Virus record (IMG/VR): IMGVR_UViG_3300037549_000144
Span: 1 to 36,328 of that record
Length of the DNA stretch: 36,328 nucleotides
Reading direction: 5' to 3' (one strand)
From: a virus
Within the stretch, counting starts at the first letter, position 1. Each line of letters starts with the position of its first letter. The position numbers and the translations under genes are program-made. This document shows positions 23,308 through 30,330 of this stretch, piece after piece. The notes beneath the pieces were generated by a model, which did no database searches, had not been told where the DNA came from, and saw nothing but the letters and a program-made list of their open reading frames with translations.

Positions 23308-23520
23308 TTACCAGGGCCGCTCAGTGATCTCGCGCTGCACGGTGACCTCGCCCGCGACGATCTGCGCCTCGACGTAGATTTTCGCCCGCCCGTCGAACAG
23401 TGCGGTGAGTTCGGCCGTCGGCGTCAGCAGCTTTTGATGCCGCCGGTTCTGATCGTAGGCGAGGATCGGCGAGTCAGATTCGCCCGCGATCGGCCATTGC
23501 AGCTTGAGGATGACGTTCAT
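23308..23520 (-). CDS. small hypothetical protein
   Basis: 70 residues from ATG 23520, coupled by ATGA to the upstream gene. Beta-rich: MNVILKLQWPIAGESDSPIL, then ALFDGRAKIYVEAQIVAGEV. It looks like a small all-beta domain. No recognised family. Confidence 0.55.
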   Translation of the reverse strand: MNVILKLQWPIAGESDSPILAYDQNRRHQKLLTPTAELTALFDGRAKIYVEAQIVAGEVTVQREITERPW

Positions 23521-23801
23521 GCTGATTTGCCTCTGTGCAGATCAGGGCCGTGATAGCCCACGTATGTCCAATCGAGTTCGCCCGCCTTCTCGGCCGGGAC
23601 GGATACGCCGTCCTTGTCGATCCAGCGCTGGATACCGGGACGCCACTGCATCTGTGCGAGCAACGGGAAGCCGTGGCGCGTGCCGGTGCTGATCAGGTGC
23701 CAGGCGATCGTGTTCATGTGCTCAGGCGGCGGCTGGAACAGCACGACGCCGACACCCCTGCGGAGCGCGCGAGCGCGCCCCGAGAGATCAAAGCGGCTCA
23801 C
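23517..23801 (-). CDS. hypothetical protein
   Basis: 94 residues from GTG 23801, overlapping the ParB-like gene stop by GTGA; an internal ATG (residue 29, MNTIAWHLI) is the alternative start. The C-terminal part (RPGIQRWIDKDGVSVPAEKA, LDWTYVGYHGPDLHRGK) resembles short phage proteins with Trp/Tyr-rich strands. Function unknown. Confidence 0.5.
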   Translation of the reverse strand: MSRFDLSGRARALRRGVGVVLFQPPPEHMNTIAWHLISTGTRHGFPLLAQMQWRPGIQRWIDKDGVSVPAEKAGELDWTYVGYHGPDLHRGKSA

Positions 23802-25477
23802 GCCGCGTCGTCCACGTCGTCAGGCTCCCAGGCCGAGGCGACGGCATCGGGCACGTCAGGGTCGTCGTTCATCGCCGCCTTGACGCTATCGGGCGCGTCA
23901 TCGACCTCGGCGAACATCGGATCGTCGCCGCTGCGCGGACCCTCAGCGCCGAACTCTACCGCGCGCCAGTCGGGCAGCTTGCCCACCATGGCCTTGCGCA
24001 GATCGCCCACGGTCTTCTGCGGCTTGATGCCATGCTCTTGCGCGATCTCGGCCAGCTTGTCGCCGCTGATGCCTTTCAGTATCTCGGGCGTGTCGGTGCG
24101 CGGCATCTCGACGGCGATCGCGCGCGCGATCCATTCCGCCCCGGGGCCGGACCCGCGCGCATCGTCAGGCGCATCGAAGCGAATGATCTGACCGATGATC
24201 TGACCGGCGATCTCGCACAGTGCACCGTCATCCAGCGCGCGCGTCCTGCCCTCGCTGTCGATCAGCAGCTTCGCCAGTTCACCCCAGGGCGAGCCGGCGA
24301 TCGGCCCGGCGCTGACGTTGCGCAGGGTAAAGCACAGCAGCAGCAGTTCCAGCATCGCGCCGGGGTTCGCCTCACCCTTGCTGTAGGCGAGCAGATAGTC
24401 GCGCGTCGCCTCGGTCTTCATCGCCGCGAGTTGCTTCTGCACGACCTTGGAGATCGGGTCGCGCGCCTTGATCGGCTCAATGATCGTCGCGCCGCTGACG
24501 TGCCGCTTGTCGCTCTCGCGGGTGTTGTCGTGCGGCGCGCAGACGTCGTACTGGACCTGCCCGATGTAGTAGCCCTGGGTGATGACGCTCGCGAACACCC
24601 GCCTCGGGTCCAGTTTGCGCCAGCGCTTGGGCACGTCGTCGCCGGTCGAATACCAGCCGCTCGGGCGCTTGCCCTCTTTGATGATCTCGATGCGGTCTTT
24701 CGATGCTGCCGCCTGCTTGTTGAGCGCGATCTCCTGCAACGCCAGGAACGCGTCGATGTCGGTCGTCGAGAACCGGTCGCCATCGGTCGGCTCAGCAAAC
24801 AGGTCTTCGTCCCAGGCCAGCAGTGACGTATCGAAGATCGCCCGGCTCTGCGGGATGCGGCGCAGAGTGCAGAGTTCGCTCAGCGTGTACCAGTCGATGT
24901 ACTCGCCCTTCGCGCTCTTGCGCTTGGCCTTGTCGAGCGCTTTGATCTGCACCTCGTGCGGGGCCAGCGCGATCACCCGCAGATAGTTCGCCTGCGGCAG
25001 ATCGCCGGTCCCGATCGCGTCGATCAGAGCCGGGGCCATCGATCCCAGGTGCTCCATGCGGCGTGCAAGCGCGAGCGGAATGCCGAGCGCGGCGGCGGCG
25101 GTTTCCAGATTGTAGCAGCCATCGGCCATCAGCTCGGCGACCGCGCGCCATTGATCGACGGGGTGCATGGCCGCGCGCACCATGTTCTCGGCAGCGCTGA
25201 CAGCGACGGGCGAGCGCTCGCCCGTGCCGTCCGTGGTGTGCTCGATCTCGACGGCCTCGATCGTGTCCCAGCCGAGATCACGCGCCGCCGCGAGACGCCG
25301 GTGACCCGCGCGCAAGTCCCAATGCCCGCTCTCAAACGGCGACGGCTCAATCAGAACGGGTTGAAGCTGGCCGAGCGTTTGCAGCGACGCGCGCAGCGCC
25401 GCGTCCTGTTCAGCCGTGGTCTTGATCTTGCGGCTGTTGCCGGGATCATCGTGGATGGATGTCAGTTGAATACGCAT
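23798..25477 (-). CDS. ParB/RepB/Spo0J-like protein
   Basis: 559 residues from ATG 25477, set by the leader GAGGACACCAC two bases upstream. The N-terminal ParB domain includes LGQLQPVLIEPSPFESGHWD and AGHRRLAAARDLGW (57-70), the ParB box where GHRR replaces the common GERR. A helix-turn-helix follows (NLETAAAALGIPLALARRME, ~123-142). The remaining ~400 residues are unlike chromosomal ParB and include NAAAS-type helices and an acidic C-terminus. ParB-like proteins use CTP and bind DNA; phage versions act in partition, nuclease or regulatory roles. No ParA gene in view, so plain partition is unlikely. Confidence 0.8.
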   Translation of the reverse strand: MRIQLTSIHDDPGNSRKIKTTAEQDAALRASLQTLGQLQPVLIEPSPFESGHWDLRAGHRRLAAARDLGWDTIEAVEIEHTTDGTGERSPVAVSAAENMVRAAMHPVDQWRAVAELMADGCYNLETAAAALGIPLALARRMEHLGSMAPALIDAIGTGDLPQANYLRVIALAPHEVQIKALDKAKRKSAKGEYIDWYTLSELCTLRRIPQSRAIFDTSLLAWDEDLFAEPTDGDRFSTTDIDAFLALQEIALNKQAAASKDRIEIIKEGKRPSGWYSTGDDVPKRWRKLDPRRVFASVITQGYYIGQVQYDVCAPHDNTRESDKRHVSGATIIEPIKARDPISKVVQKQLAAMKTEATRDYLLAYSKGEANPGAMLELLLLCFTLRNVSAGPIAGSPWGELAKLLIDSEGRTRALDDGALCEIAGQIIGQIIRFDAPDDARGSGPGAEWIARAIAVEMPRTDTPEILKGISGDKLAEIAQEHGIKPQKTVGDLRKAMVGKLPDWRAVEFGAEGPRSGDDPMFAEVDDAPDSVKAAMNDDPDVPDAVASAWEPDDVDDAA

Positions 25478-25479
25478 GT

Positions 25480-25490
25480 GTGGTGTCCTC
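25480..25490 (-). promoter_or_regulatory. start-associated leader GAGGACACCAC (copy 2)
   Basis: Exact copy on the - strand, two bases (AC) before ATG 25477 of the ParB-like gene. Confidence 0.75.
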
Positions 25491-25653
25491 TCAGGTAGGT
25501 TGCAGCGGGGTCTGACGCCGAGTTTCCAACAGCGCTTTGACGATCACCCCGCAGACCGGGCCTCTGCCCCCAGGGCATTTCGCGGAATCGAACCGCCGGT
25601 TCCTCCTAGTTCTCGGCCAGCGAGACGGGATTGCACCGTCCTGCCTCATGCGC
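25491..25653 (-). ncRNA. structured untranslated segment with two T-arm-like hairpins
   Basis: Between the MarR-like stop and the ParB-like start, the - strand can form GACGG-TGCAATC-CCGTC (5-bp stem, 7-base loop). It can also form GCGG-TTCGATT-CCGC within GGTTCGATTCC, a canonical tRNA T-loop sequence, then TGCCC-TGG-GGGCA and a longer-range GCGGGGT/ACCCCGC pair. An AGGAGG lies between the first two hairpins without a close start codon. The outer GGCA/TGCC pairing is only four bases, so this is not a complete tRNA. It could be a leader RNA, a processed small RNA or a tRNA-derived element. Confidence 0.4.
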
Positions 25654-26010
25654 CTACGCCGCCTCAGTCACTTGCTTGGGCAGAGCGTCGGCGAAATGCG
25701 CGCGCACCCGCTGGTCGAGCGCGCGCCCTTCCTCGGTCGGCGCGAGCATCGCGTTGCGCCGGTCCTCTTTGCCGTGCGTGCGTTCAAGCAAGCCGCGATT
25801 GACGAGTTTCTCAGCGACGCGGCTGACATGCGGCGACGAGACGCCGAGCAGGGCCGCGACAGTGCCGATCGTCATCGGCGTGTCGTGCGCGATCAGCAGT
25901 GCGATGACTTGCAGGTCGCGCATGTGCAGTTGCCCGGCGATCTCATCGCGCGCCAGCAGAGCGCTGAACGCGGCCAGATGCGCATGGGCGGGAAGCTGCG
26001 CGTGCGACAT
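25654..26010 (-). CDS. MarR-family winged-helix regulator
   Basis: 118 residues from ATG 26010, which overlaps the upstream stop (TGATG) and has GGGAGG upstream. The winged helix is clear: LQVIALLIAHDTPMTIGTVA, then ALLGVSSPHVSRVAEKLVNR as recognition helix, and GLLERTHGKEDRRNAML with the DxR wing motif. APTEEGRALDQRVR follows. It is shorter than typical MarR proteins (~140-150) mainly at the N-terminus. It may regulate this operon or host genes; MarR regulators are unusual between a recombinase and a ParB-like gene. Confidence 0.8.
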   Translation of the reverse strand: MSHAQLPAHAHLAAFSALLARDEIAGQLHMRDLQVIALLIAHDTPMTIGTVAALLGVSSPHVSRVAEKLVNRGLLERTHGKEDRRNAMLAPTEEGRALDQRVRAHFADALPKQVTEAA

Positions 26011-27893
26011 CAGCGGCCTCCCGCACGCGGCAGGGACGCGTGCTTGGCGGAGAACGCGGCATCGGCGCGATCAAACAGCGCGCGCTTGTCCTTACGCAGC
26101 CGCGCCATCAAGGTGCGCACCGCGTTCGATCCGACCAGCGCGTCGAATTCCTCGCGGCTGTCCATCGTCGCAAGGTCCGCGATGCGCGCGTTGACCCAAC
26201 GCTCATCGGCGTCGGTCACCGGCTCGGCCTCAGGCTCGGCCTTCGCTGTCTCGGGCTGCTTGGGCGCGCCGAGATCGACGATCGCTTTGGCCTTGATGAT
26301 CGCGCCGAGCCAGTCGGGTTGCGCGACGCCGAGCCGGCCTGCGGTTTCCGCCAGCGCGCGGATGCAGAGCACCCTTTGCGCCATCGGGCAGGCTTCCAGT
26401 TGCGTCCGCTGCACGCGCGCCCAATCGTGGAAATGCTCAGCCGGGACATCGACGAGCGCGGCCTTGAGCAGCTTGACGAACCCCGCCCACGACACCTTGC
26501 CCCGGTCGGCCGGGGGTTCGATCGCGCTCAGCACGAACTCGGGCAAGGCGCTGTCTTCGGGCTCGGCCTCGTCGAGCGTGCGCAGCAGTTCCGCCGCGTC
26601 GGGCATCACCCGCGCCTCTTCGATGCTGTCGCCGTTGTACTCGATCAGCAGCGCACGCGCCGCGCTGTCAGCCTTGAGCCACAGCCCGACAAAGGCGTGC
26701 GCGAATTGCTTGGCGTTCTCGAAGCCCTCACCGACGACCTCGCCGTGCTCATCGATCAGCACCGCGTCATAGTCGGGCTCACCCCAGTCGGGCCGGTCTT
26801 CGTTGACGGGCACATCGCCATAGGTCGCCGCGGCCTTGCGCAGTTCTTCGGGCGCGGTCGGGTTCGCGGGTGTCGCAGGCGGCTTGTCAACCGCAGCCGA
26901 TTTATCGGCCTTTTTGTCAACCGCAGGCTTCGCGGGCGCGGCTTTATCGGCCTTTTTGTCAACCGCATCGGGCTTTTCGGCAAAGCGTGCGAGTGCGGCG
27001 TTGAACGCGGCGTCGATCTTGAGTCGCATATCCTCGGGCGCCTCGGCGCGGGTGGACTGCACGCTCGGCATATCGCCGATCTCCTGCACGTCGCGCAGGC
27101 TCGGCGCTGCCTTGAGTGCCGCGAACAGCAGCTTCGACCACTCCCACGCGTTGCCCTCACCGATCAGCTTGTTGCGCGTGCCGATGAACCATGTGTCGTC
27201 CCAGCCGTCGGCGTCCTTCGCGCGATCGGGATCGGCGCGAAACTGCGCGCGCTGCGGACGCTCAGCGGGTGTCGACCACGACTTCGCCGCCTCGGTCGCG
27301 GCATCCTCGGCGTCGATCTCGCGCGTGCCGATGCCGCGCAGCACGTCGGGGAAGGCATCGTGCAGCGCGAAGTGCCGCGCCCGCCACATCATCATCCGCT
27401 TGGGGTACTTGCCGTGCGTCGCCTGCCCGAACAGGCCCGCTATCTTCGCGTCCTTCTGCGAGAAGCGCCCGGTCTTGGCTGATGTGCCGCGCCGCTTGGC
27501 GATGCAGACGGCGGTGAATCCGTCGCTGCCTTCGTCGCCCTCGAAGAACTCCTGGATGTCATCGACCTTGCCCGACGAGTAGCACAGCCCGGGCACCGCA
27601 TCGCCCCACACGCTCGGGCGCCCGTTGATGACCGCGATCGACTGCACGGACTGCACCGGCGGCAGGCCAAGCTCGGCACCGAACATCACGGCGAGCACGA
27701 TGTCGTCGGGCTTGTTGCGATATGACGACGGCACCAGTTGCGACTTCGCCGCGTGCATCGCGAAATCGATGATCTCGCCGATCGAGTTCAACCGGATCGA
27801 CATGACCGGTGTGACCGCGCGGCTTTCCTGGCGCACCGCGACGGCGCGGGGTTCCTCGGCGATCGACGCCTGGATCGGGGCGATCTCGTTCAT
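26010..27893 (-). CDS. RecT-like single-strand annealing protein with long C-terminal extension
   Basis: 627 residues from ATG 27893, with GGAG nine bases upstream. Residues ~35-200 carry IIDFAMHAAKSQLVPSSYRN, then LAVMFGAELGLPPVQSVQSI, AVINGRPSVWGDAVPGL, MMMWRARHFALHDAFPDVLR. This is the pattern of phage RecT-type recombinases that anneal single strands at replication forks. Typical members have about 270-350 residues; here a Lys/Ala/Pro linker (~308-338, VDKKADK repeated) joins a further ~290 residues of unknown, mostly helical, acidic sequence. No exonuclease partner gene is recognisable nearby. Confidence 0.75.
   Translation of the reverse strand: MNEIAPIQASIAEEPRAVAVRQESRAVTPVMSIRLNSIGEIIDFAMHAAKSQLVPSSYRNKPDDIVLAVMFGAELGLPPVQSVQSIAVINGRPSVWGDAVPGLCYSSGKVDDIQEFFEGDEGSDGFTAVCIAKRRGTSAKTGRFSQKDAKIAGLFGQATHGKYPKRMMMWRARHFALHDAFPDVLRGIGTREIDAEDAATEAAKSWSTPAERPQRAQFRADPDRAKDADGWDDTWFIGTRNKLIGEGNAWEWSKLLFAALKAAPSLRDVQEIGDMPSVQSTRAEAPEDMRLKIDAAFNAALARFAEKPDAVDKKADKAAPAKPAVDKKADKSAAVDKPPATPANPTAPEELRKAAATYGDVPVNEDRPDWGEPDYDAVLIDEHGEVVGEGFENAKQFAHAFVGLWLKADSAARALLIEYNGDSIEEARVMPDAAELLRTLDEAEPEDSALPEFVLSAIEPPADRGKVSWAGFVKLLKAALVDVPAEHFHDWARVQRTQLEACPMAQRVLCIRALAETAGRLGVAQPDWLGAIIKAKAIVDLGAPKQPETAKAEPEAEPVTDADERWVNARIADLATMDSREEFDALVGSNAVRTLMARLRKDKRALFDRADAAFSAKHASLPRAGGR
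26884..26967 (-). repeat. 25-bp direct repeat in the RecT-like linker
   Basis: Two identical 25-base copies (26901-26925 and 26943-26967) plus a 12-base partial copy at 26884-26895, spaced 42 bases, encode VDKKADK twice. The high DNA identity indicates a recent in-frame duplication. Confidence 0.8.
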
Positions 27894-27894
27894 C

Positions 27895-28677
27895 TCAGCG
27901 CACTCCCATCTTGTTGGTCGGAATCCATTTGACGCCGGGTATGACCGCGGTCGGACGCCCGGCCGCATCGCGCGCCTTCATCGCGGCTTTGATCGCGTCG
28001 TCGTCCACCATCAGGTAGTGGCGGGGCACTTCGTTGACGTCGGCCTCGTAGCCCCAGGTCGTGCGCATCGACATCGTTGCGCCGAATGTGCCGCGTGCGC
28101 GGGTCAGACCCGCTGCCTTGCCGCTCGCGACGGCCTCGGCGGCATCGGCCTGCTTGGCGGCTTCGGCGGCGCGATCGAGCAGCGTGTCAGCGGTCTTGCC
28201 CTTGTCGAGTGCCTTTGCCGCTGCGGCCGCAGCGCGGTCCGCTTCATCCTGCAGCCGCTTTGCCTCGGCTTCTGCCTTGAGCCGCGCCGCCGCCAGCTTG
28301 CGCGCGCCGTAGTCGTCCATGATCGCCTGGACCGCCGCCATCGGCAGCGTCAGCGGGCGATCGAACGATTTGAACCACGCATCGACGGTGCGCCCGCCCA
28401 ACAGGAATGGCTCTTTGTGCTCTTTGCGCCGGTCTTCTCCGGTGCGGCGCAGCGCGAGCGCCATGCGCATGTTCTCGCCGACATCGCCGAGCGTGTCGTC
28501 GTCGTTGATGACGGGGATCGCCGTGACGGTCGCTTGCAGCGCGGCGACGAGCGTGTCGCGCCGTTCGATCAGTTGCGCCAGCGCATAGTCGAGATAGGCG
28601 TCGATTTCTGCGCTCGATAGTGGTGCGGGCGGTAGCGGCGCGTTGGAGCCGTGCGTGACGGCAGTCATCTCGTTCAT
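27895..28677 (-). CDS. conserved recombination-operon protein, coiled coil
   Basis: 260 residues from ATG 28677, with leader GAGGACACCAC four bases beyond (28682-28692) and an ATGA overlap with the upstream gene. A central Ala/Glu/Lys-rich coiled coil (LAAARLKAEAEAKRLQDEAD) is flanked by an N-terminal helical part and a C-terminal domain. The latter contains MRTTWGYEADVNEVPRHYLM and DDDAIKAAMKARD, ending VIPGVKWIPTNKM, a motif common to phage proteins encoded beside recT or exonuclease genes. Specific function unknown; position suggests a recombination accessory. Confidence 0.7.
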   Translation of the reverse strand: MNEMTAVTHGSNAPLPPAPLSSAEIDAYLDYALAQLIERRDTLVAALQATVTAIPVINDDDTLGDVGENMRMALALRRTGEDRRKEHKEPFLLGGRTVDAWFKSFDRPLTLPMAAVQAIMDDYGARKLAAARLKAEAEAKRLQDEADRAAAAAAKALDKGKTADTLLDRAAEAAKQADAAEAVASGKAAGLTRARGTFGATMSMRTTWGYEADVNEVPRHYLMVDDDAIKAAMKARDAAGRPTAVIPGVKWIPTNKMGVR

Positions 28678-29039
28678 GAGTGTGGTGTCCTCGGGATGAT
28701 CGGTTGGAGTTCGTTGGGATTGATCGCCCGCAGCGGATTAGCGGCGGGATGCTGCGGCTCATGCGCGAGCGCATAAGCCTTGAGTGCGATCAGCCAGTTG
28801 TAGGTTGGCGGATCGATGCGCAGCCCGCGCTCCCAGACCTGGGAGACGCCGGTTGCGGCATAGGGATCGGGGTGTGACGGGTGTTCGCAGCCGTCGATCA
28901 CGGCGTGCCAGCCGTGCTCGTCATGGATGATGCGGCAGGGCACACGCCATCCGTTGCGCACAAGGCGCATGGAGAAGTAGCCCGGTTCGATCACGCCAAT
29001 GGCGCGCCGCTGGCTTTCGGCGTGCATTTCCGACGTCAT
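28674..29039 (-). CDS. first gene of the leftward early operon, hypothetical
   Basis: 121 residues from ATG 29039; the frame is open to 29171 but that extension would cross the promoter and operators, so 29039 is preferred. It reads WRVPCRIIHDEHGWHAVIDG, then GLRIDPPTYNWLIALKAYAL and ANPLRAINPNELQPIIPRTP. Soluble, mixed, no recognised family. It lies about 24 bases downstream of the predicted transcription start, overlaps the next gene by 4 bases and would be the first protein made from the operon. Confidence 0.65.
   Translation of the reverse strand: MTSEMHAESQRRAIGVIEPGYFSMRLVRNGWRVPCRIIHDEHGWHAVIDGCEHPSHPDPYAATGVSQVWERGLRIDPPTYNWLIALKAYALAHEPQHPAANPLRAINPNELQPIIPRTPHS
28682..28692 (-). 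promoter_or_regulatory. start-associated leader GAGGACACCAC (copy 3)
   Basis: Exact copy on the - strand, four bases (ACTC) before ATG 28677. Unlike the others it lies inside the 3' end of the upstream coding sequence. Confidence 0.7.
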
Positions 29040-29054
29040 TGCTGTTACCCGTTC

Positions 29055-29099
29055 TTGTGCGTCGCGCGCATTATGTGCATAGCGCGCAAACTTTGTCAA
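29055..29099 (-). promoter_or_regulatory. leftward early promoter with two 17-bp operators
   Basis: On the - strand TTGACA (29099-29094), an 18-base spacer and CATAAT (29075-29070) form a near-consensus sigma-70 promoter. Operator 1, ATGTGCA-TAG-CGCGCAA (29073-29089), fills the spacer and touches the -10. Operator 2, TTGTGCG-TCG-CGCGCAT (29055-29071), covers the predicted start point. Centres are 18 bases apart. This is the arrangement expected of a repressed pL-type promoter. Confidence 0.8.
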
Positions 29100-29156
29100 A
29101 CCGCGCTCAGCACAAGGGTTTGGTAGCGCACAAGGTTCGGCGGGACGGGTACAGCA

Positions 29157-29183
29157 AAACGCCGCCCACAAGGGGCGGCGTTT
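29157..29183 (-). terminator. intrinsic terminator of the repressor gene
   Basis: AAACGCCGCCC (29157-29167) pairs perfectly with GGGCGGCGTTT (29173-29183). Read on the - strand the stem ends in TTTT. It lies between the repressor stop (29209) and the leftward promoter, isolating the two - strand units. Confidence 0.8.
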
Positions 29184-29208
29184 CGGGTCGGCGTTGCGGT
29201 GTGGTGTT

Positions 29209-29850
29209 TTAGGCGGCGTGTCTCATCGGTACGACACGGTTCATGCGACGCTGCACAAACTCGATCGGTGCCGCGGCGACGATCTTCTGATCGAACTGCG
29301 GCGGGGCGTGATAGCAGATCAATGTCGCCTTGCCATCGGGCTGCACGGTGATCTGGCGCAGCAGCACCCGACCGTCAGCCATTTCGACAACGCACTCCTG
29401 ACCGTGCATCAATGCAAGGTCGAACTCGCTGCGATCCAGCGCGCGGTGCAGCACCACGTCGCCGTTTCGGTAGGCTGGATACAGATCATCGCCACAGACG
29501 ACATGCGCTACCATGTCGGCAGGATCGGGCAATGTGACAGTCTGGGCTTGTTTTTCCGTGCGGATCATTGCCTCGATTTTTCCCTCGGCTCCAATCCGGC
29601 CGACGATACGGACGCGCGGTATCGAATGCAATTGTTCACCGTACAGCAACGTGCCTGCCGGTAATTTGAAGATCCTGGCGTACATGCGTGCAACATCGGC
29701 ACTGACCTGACGCCGACCGTTCTCGTGGTGCGAATAGGTCGTCTGATTCAGTCCGTGTGCGCGTGCAAAACCGATTGCGCTGGGCCAGCCGGCCTCGATC
29801 CGCGCTCTCCGTAACCGGTTGGCGACATCGTTCTGGTGAGCCTGCATCAT
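29209..29850 (-). CDS. phage repressor, XRE HTH plus degenerate S24 (LexA-like) domain
   Basis: 213 residues from ATG 29850 or the adjacent ATG 29847. The N-terminal XRE helix-turn-helix (LRRARIEAGWPSAIGFARAH, then GLNQTTYSHHENGRRQVSAD, ~9-64) binds DNA. The C-terminal S24-like domain has CGDDLYPAYRNGDVVL, where the catalytic Ser of GDSM is replaced by Asp122. It also has GRVLLRQI, where the general-base Lys appears as Arg165. So the fold is kept for dimerisation but RecA-stimulated self-cleavage is unlikely. It diverges from the Cro-like gene over a 57-base region holding a perfect-length operator. Confidence 0.85.
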   Translation of the reverse strand: MMQAHQNDVANRLRRARIEAGWPSAIGFARAHGLNQTTYSHHENGRRQVSADVARMYARIFKLPAGTLLYGEQLHSIPRVRIVGRIGAEGKIEAMIRTEKQAQTVTLPDPADMVAHVVCGDDLYPAYRNGDVVLHRALDRSEFDLALMHGQECVVEMADGRVLLRQITVQPDGKATLICYHAPPQFDQKIVAAAPIEFVQRRMNRVVPMRHAA

Positions 29851-29907
29851 CTTTCGTGCCTTTCTCTTATTGACGCCGCTTGTGCGTTGCGCGCAATTGT
29901 CTCATTC
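29851..29907. promoter_or_regulatory. repressor/cro divergent control region
   Basis: TTGTGCG-TTG-CGCGCAA at 29880-29896 is the best match to the 17-bp operator consensus. TTGACG at 29870-29875 is a possible -35 for the rightward gene, with only a poor -10 (around 29893-29899). In that case the + strand mRNA would be almost leaderless at ATG 29908. Confidence 0.6.
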
Positions 29908-30330
29908 ATGCCGTCATCAAACTCCCATGCCCCCGATGCACAAATCGGCGACTGTTTTCGTCCGCTGCTACGGCTTTGGCCCGACATGCGGACGCTCGCT
30001 GCCGATCTCGAACTCTCCTATTTCACCGTCGCCGCCTGGGTGCGTCGCGACTCAGTTCCACCGTGGCGCTGGGATGCGTTAATCGCTTCGGCCCGCCGGC
30101 GACGCCTCCGTGGTGTGACATTCGTAAGCCTCCGTGCGCGCGCCGCACAACGTCTCGCGTTGGACAATAATTCGTCCGATGCCCTTCCGGATGCCCTTCA
30201 ATGGCAAAAAACGTCGATAAAATCGCGATCTAACGATCTCGGTAACGACCTCGCGATTGCGCACGATGCGCAACCGAACCCCCGCACTTCTTCGCCAACT
30301 TCTAATAGGAAGCAGTCTCATGCCGCTTGA
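29908..30330 (+). CDS. Cro/YdaS-like HTH regulator
   Basis: 140 residues from ATG 29908; a longer open frame back to 29836 would overlap the repressor gene and is rejected. PDMRTLAADLELSYFTVAAW, then VRRDSVPPWRWDALIASARR is the short helix-turn-helix typical of Cro- or YdaS-type phage proteins that act opposite a CI-like repressor. The C-terminal third is polar and low complexity (SDALPDALQWQKTSIKSRSN). It contains further operator-like dyads in its coding sequence at 30134-30150 and 30257-30273. Confidence 0.65.
   Translation: MPSSNSHAPDAQIGDCFRPLLRLWPDMRTLAADLELSYFTVAAWVRRDSVPPWRWDALIASARRRRLRGVTFVSLRARAAQRLALDNNSSDALPDALQWQKTSIKSRSNDLGNDLAIAHDAQPNPRTSSPTSNRKQSHAA
30134..30150 (-). promoter_or_regulatory. 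operator-like dyad inside the Cro-like gene
   Basis: On the - strand TTGTGCG-GCG-CGCGCAC, 13 of 14 consensus positions. Lies in GC-rich coding sequence, so chance is more likely than for the intergenic copies. Confidence 0.35.
30257..30273 (+). promoter_or_regulatory. perfect 17-bp dyad upstream of the RMF-like gene
   Basis: TTGCGCA-CGA-TGCGCAA has perfectly complementary seven-base arms. It lies 47-63 bases before ATG 30320, near the end of the Cro-like gene, and may control downstream transcription. Confidence 0.6.

Noticed and set aside
25491-25547. Eighteen-codon leader peptide (GTG 25547) before the ParB-like gene
   Set aside because: No Shine-Dalgarno at a suitable distance and no stalling or attenuation pattern; probably chance within structured RNA.
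25560-25653. A complete tRNA gene on the - strand
   Set aside because: The T-loop sequence GGTTCGATTCC is present, but the acceptor pairs over only about four bases. There is no anticodon arm with T33 and no D-arm; treated as a tRNA-like structure only.
26040-27482. 480-codon + strand open frame opposite the RecT-like gene
   Set aside because: Arg/Gly/Leu-rich shadow of a well-supported - strand gene.
28964-28985. Operator-like TTGCGCA-CAA-GGCGCAT
   Set aside because: Lies inside coding sequence with a poor right half; not counted among the dyads.
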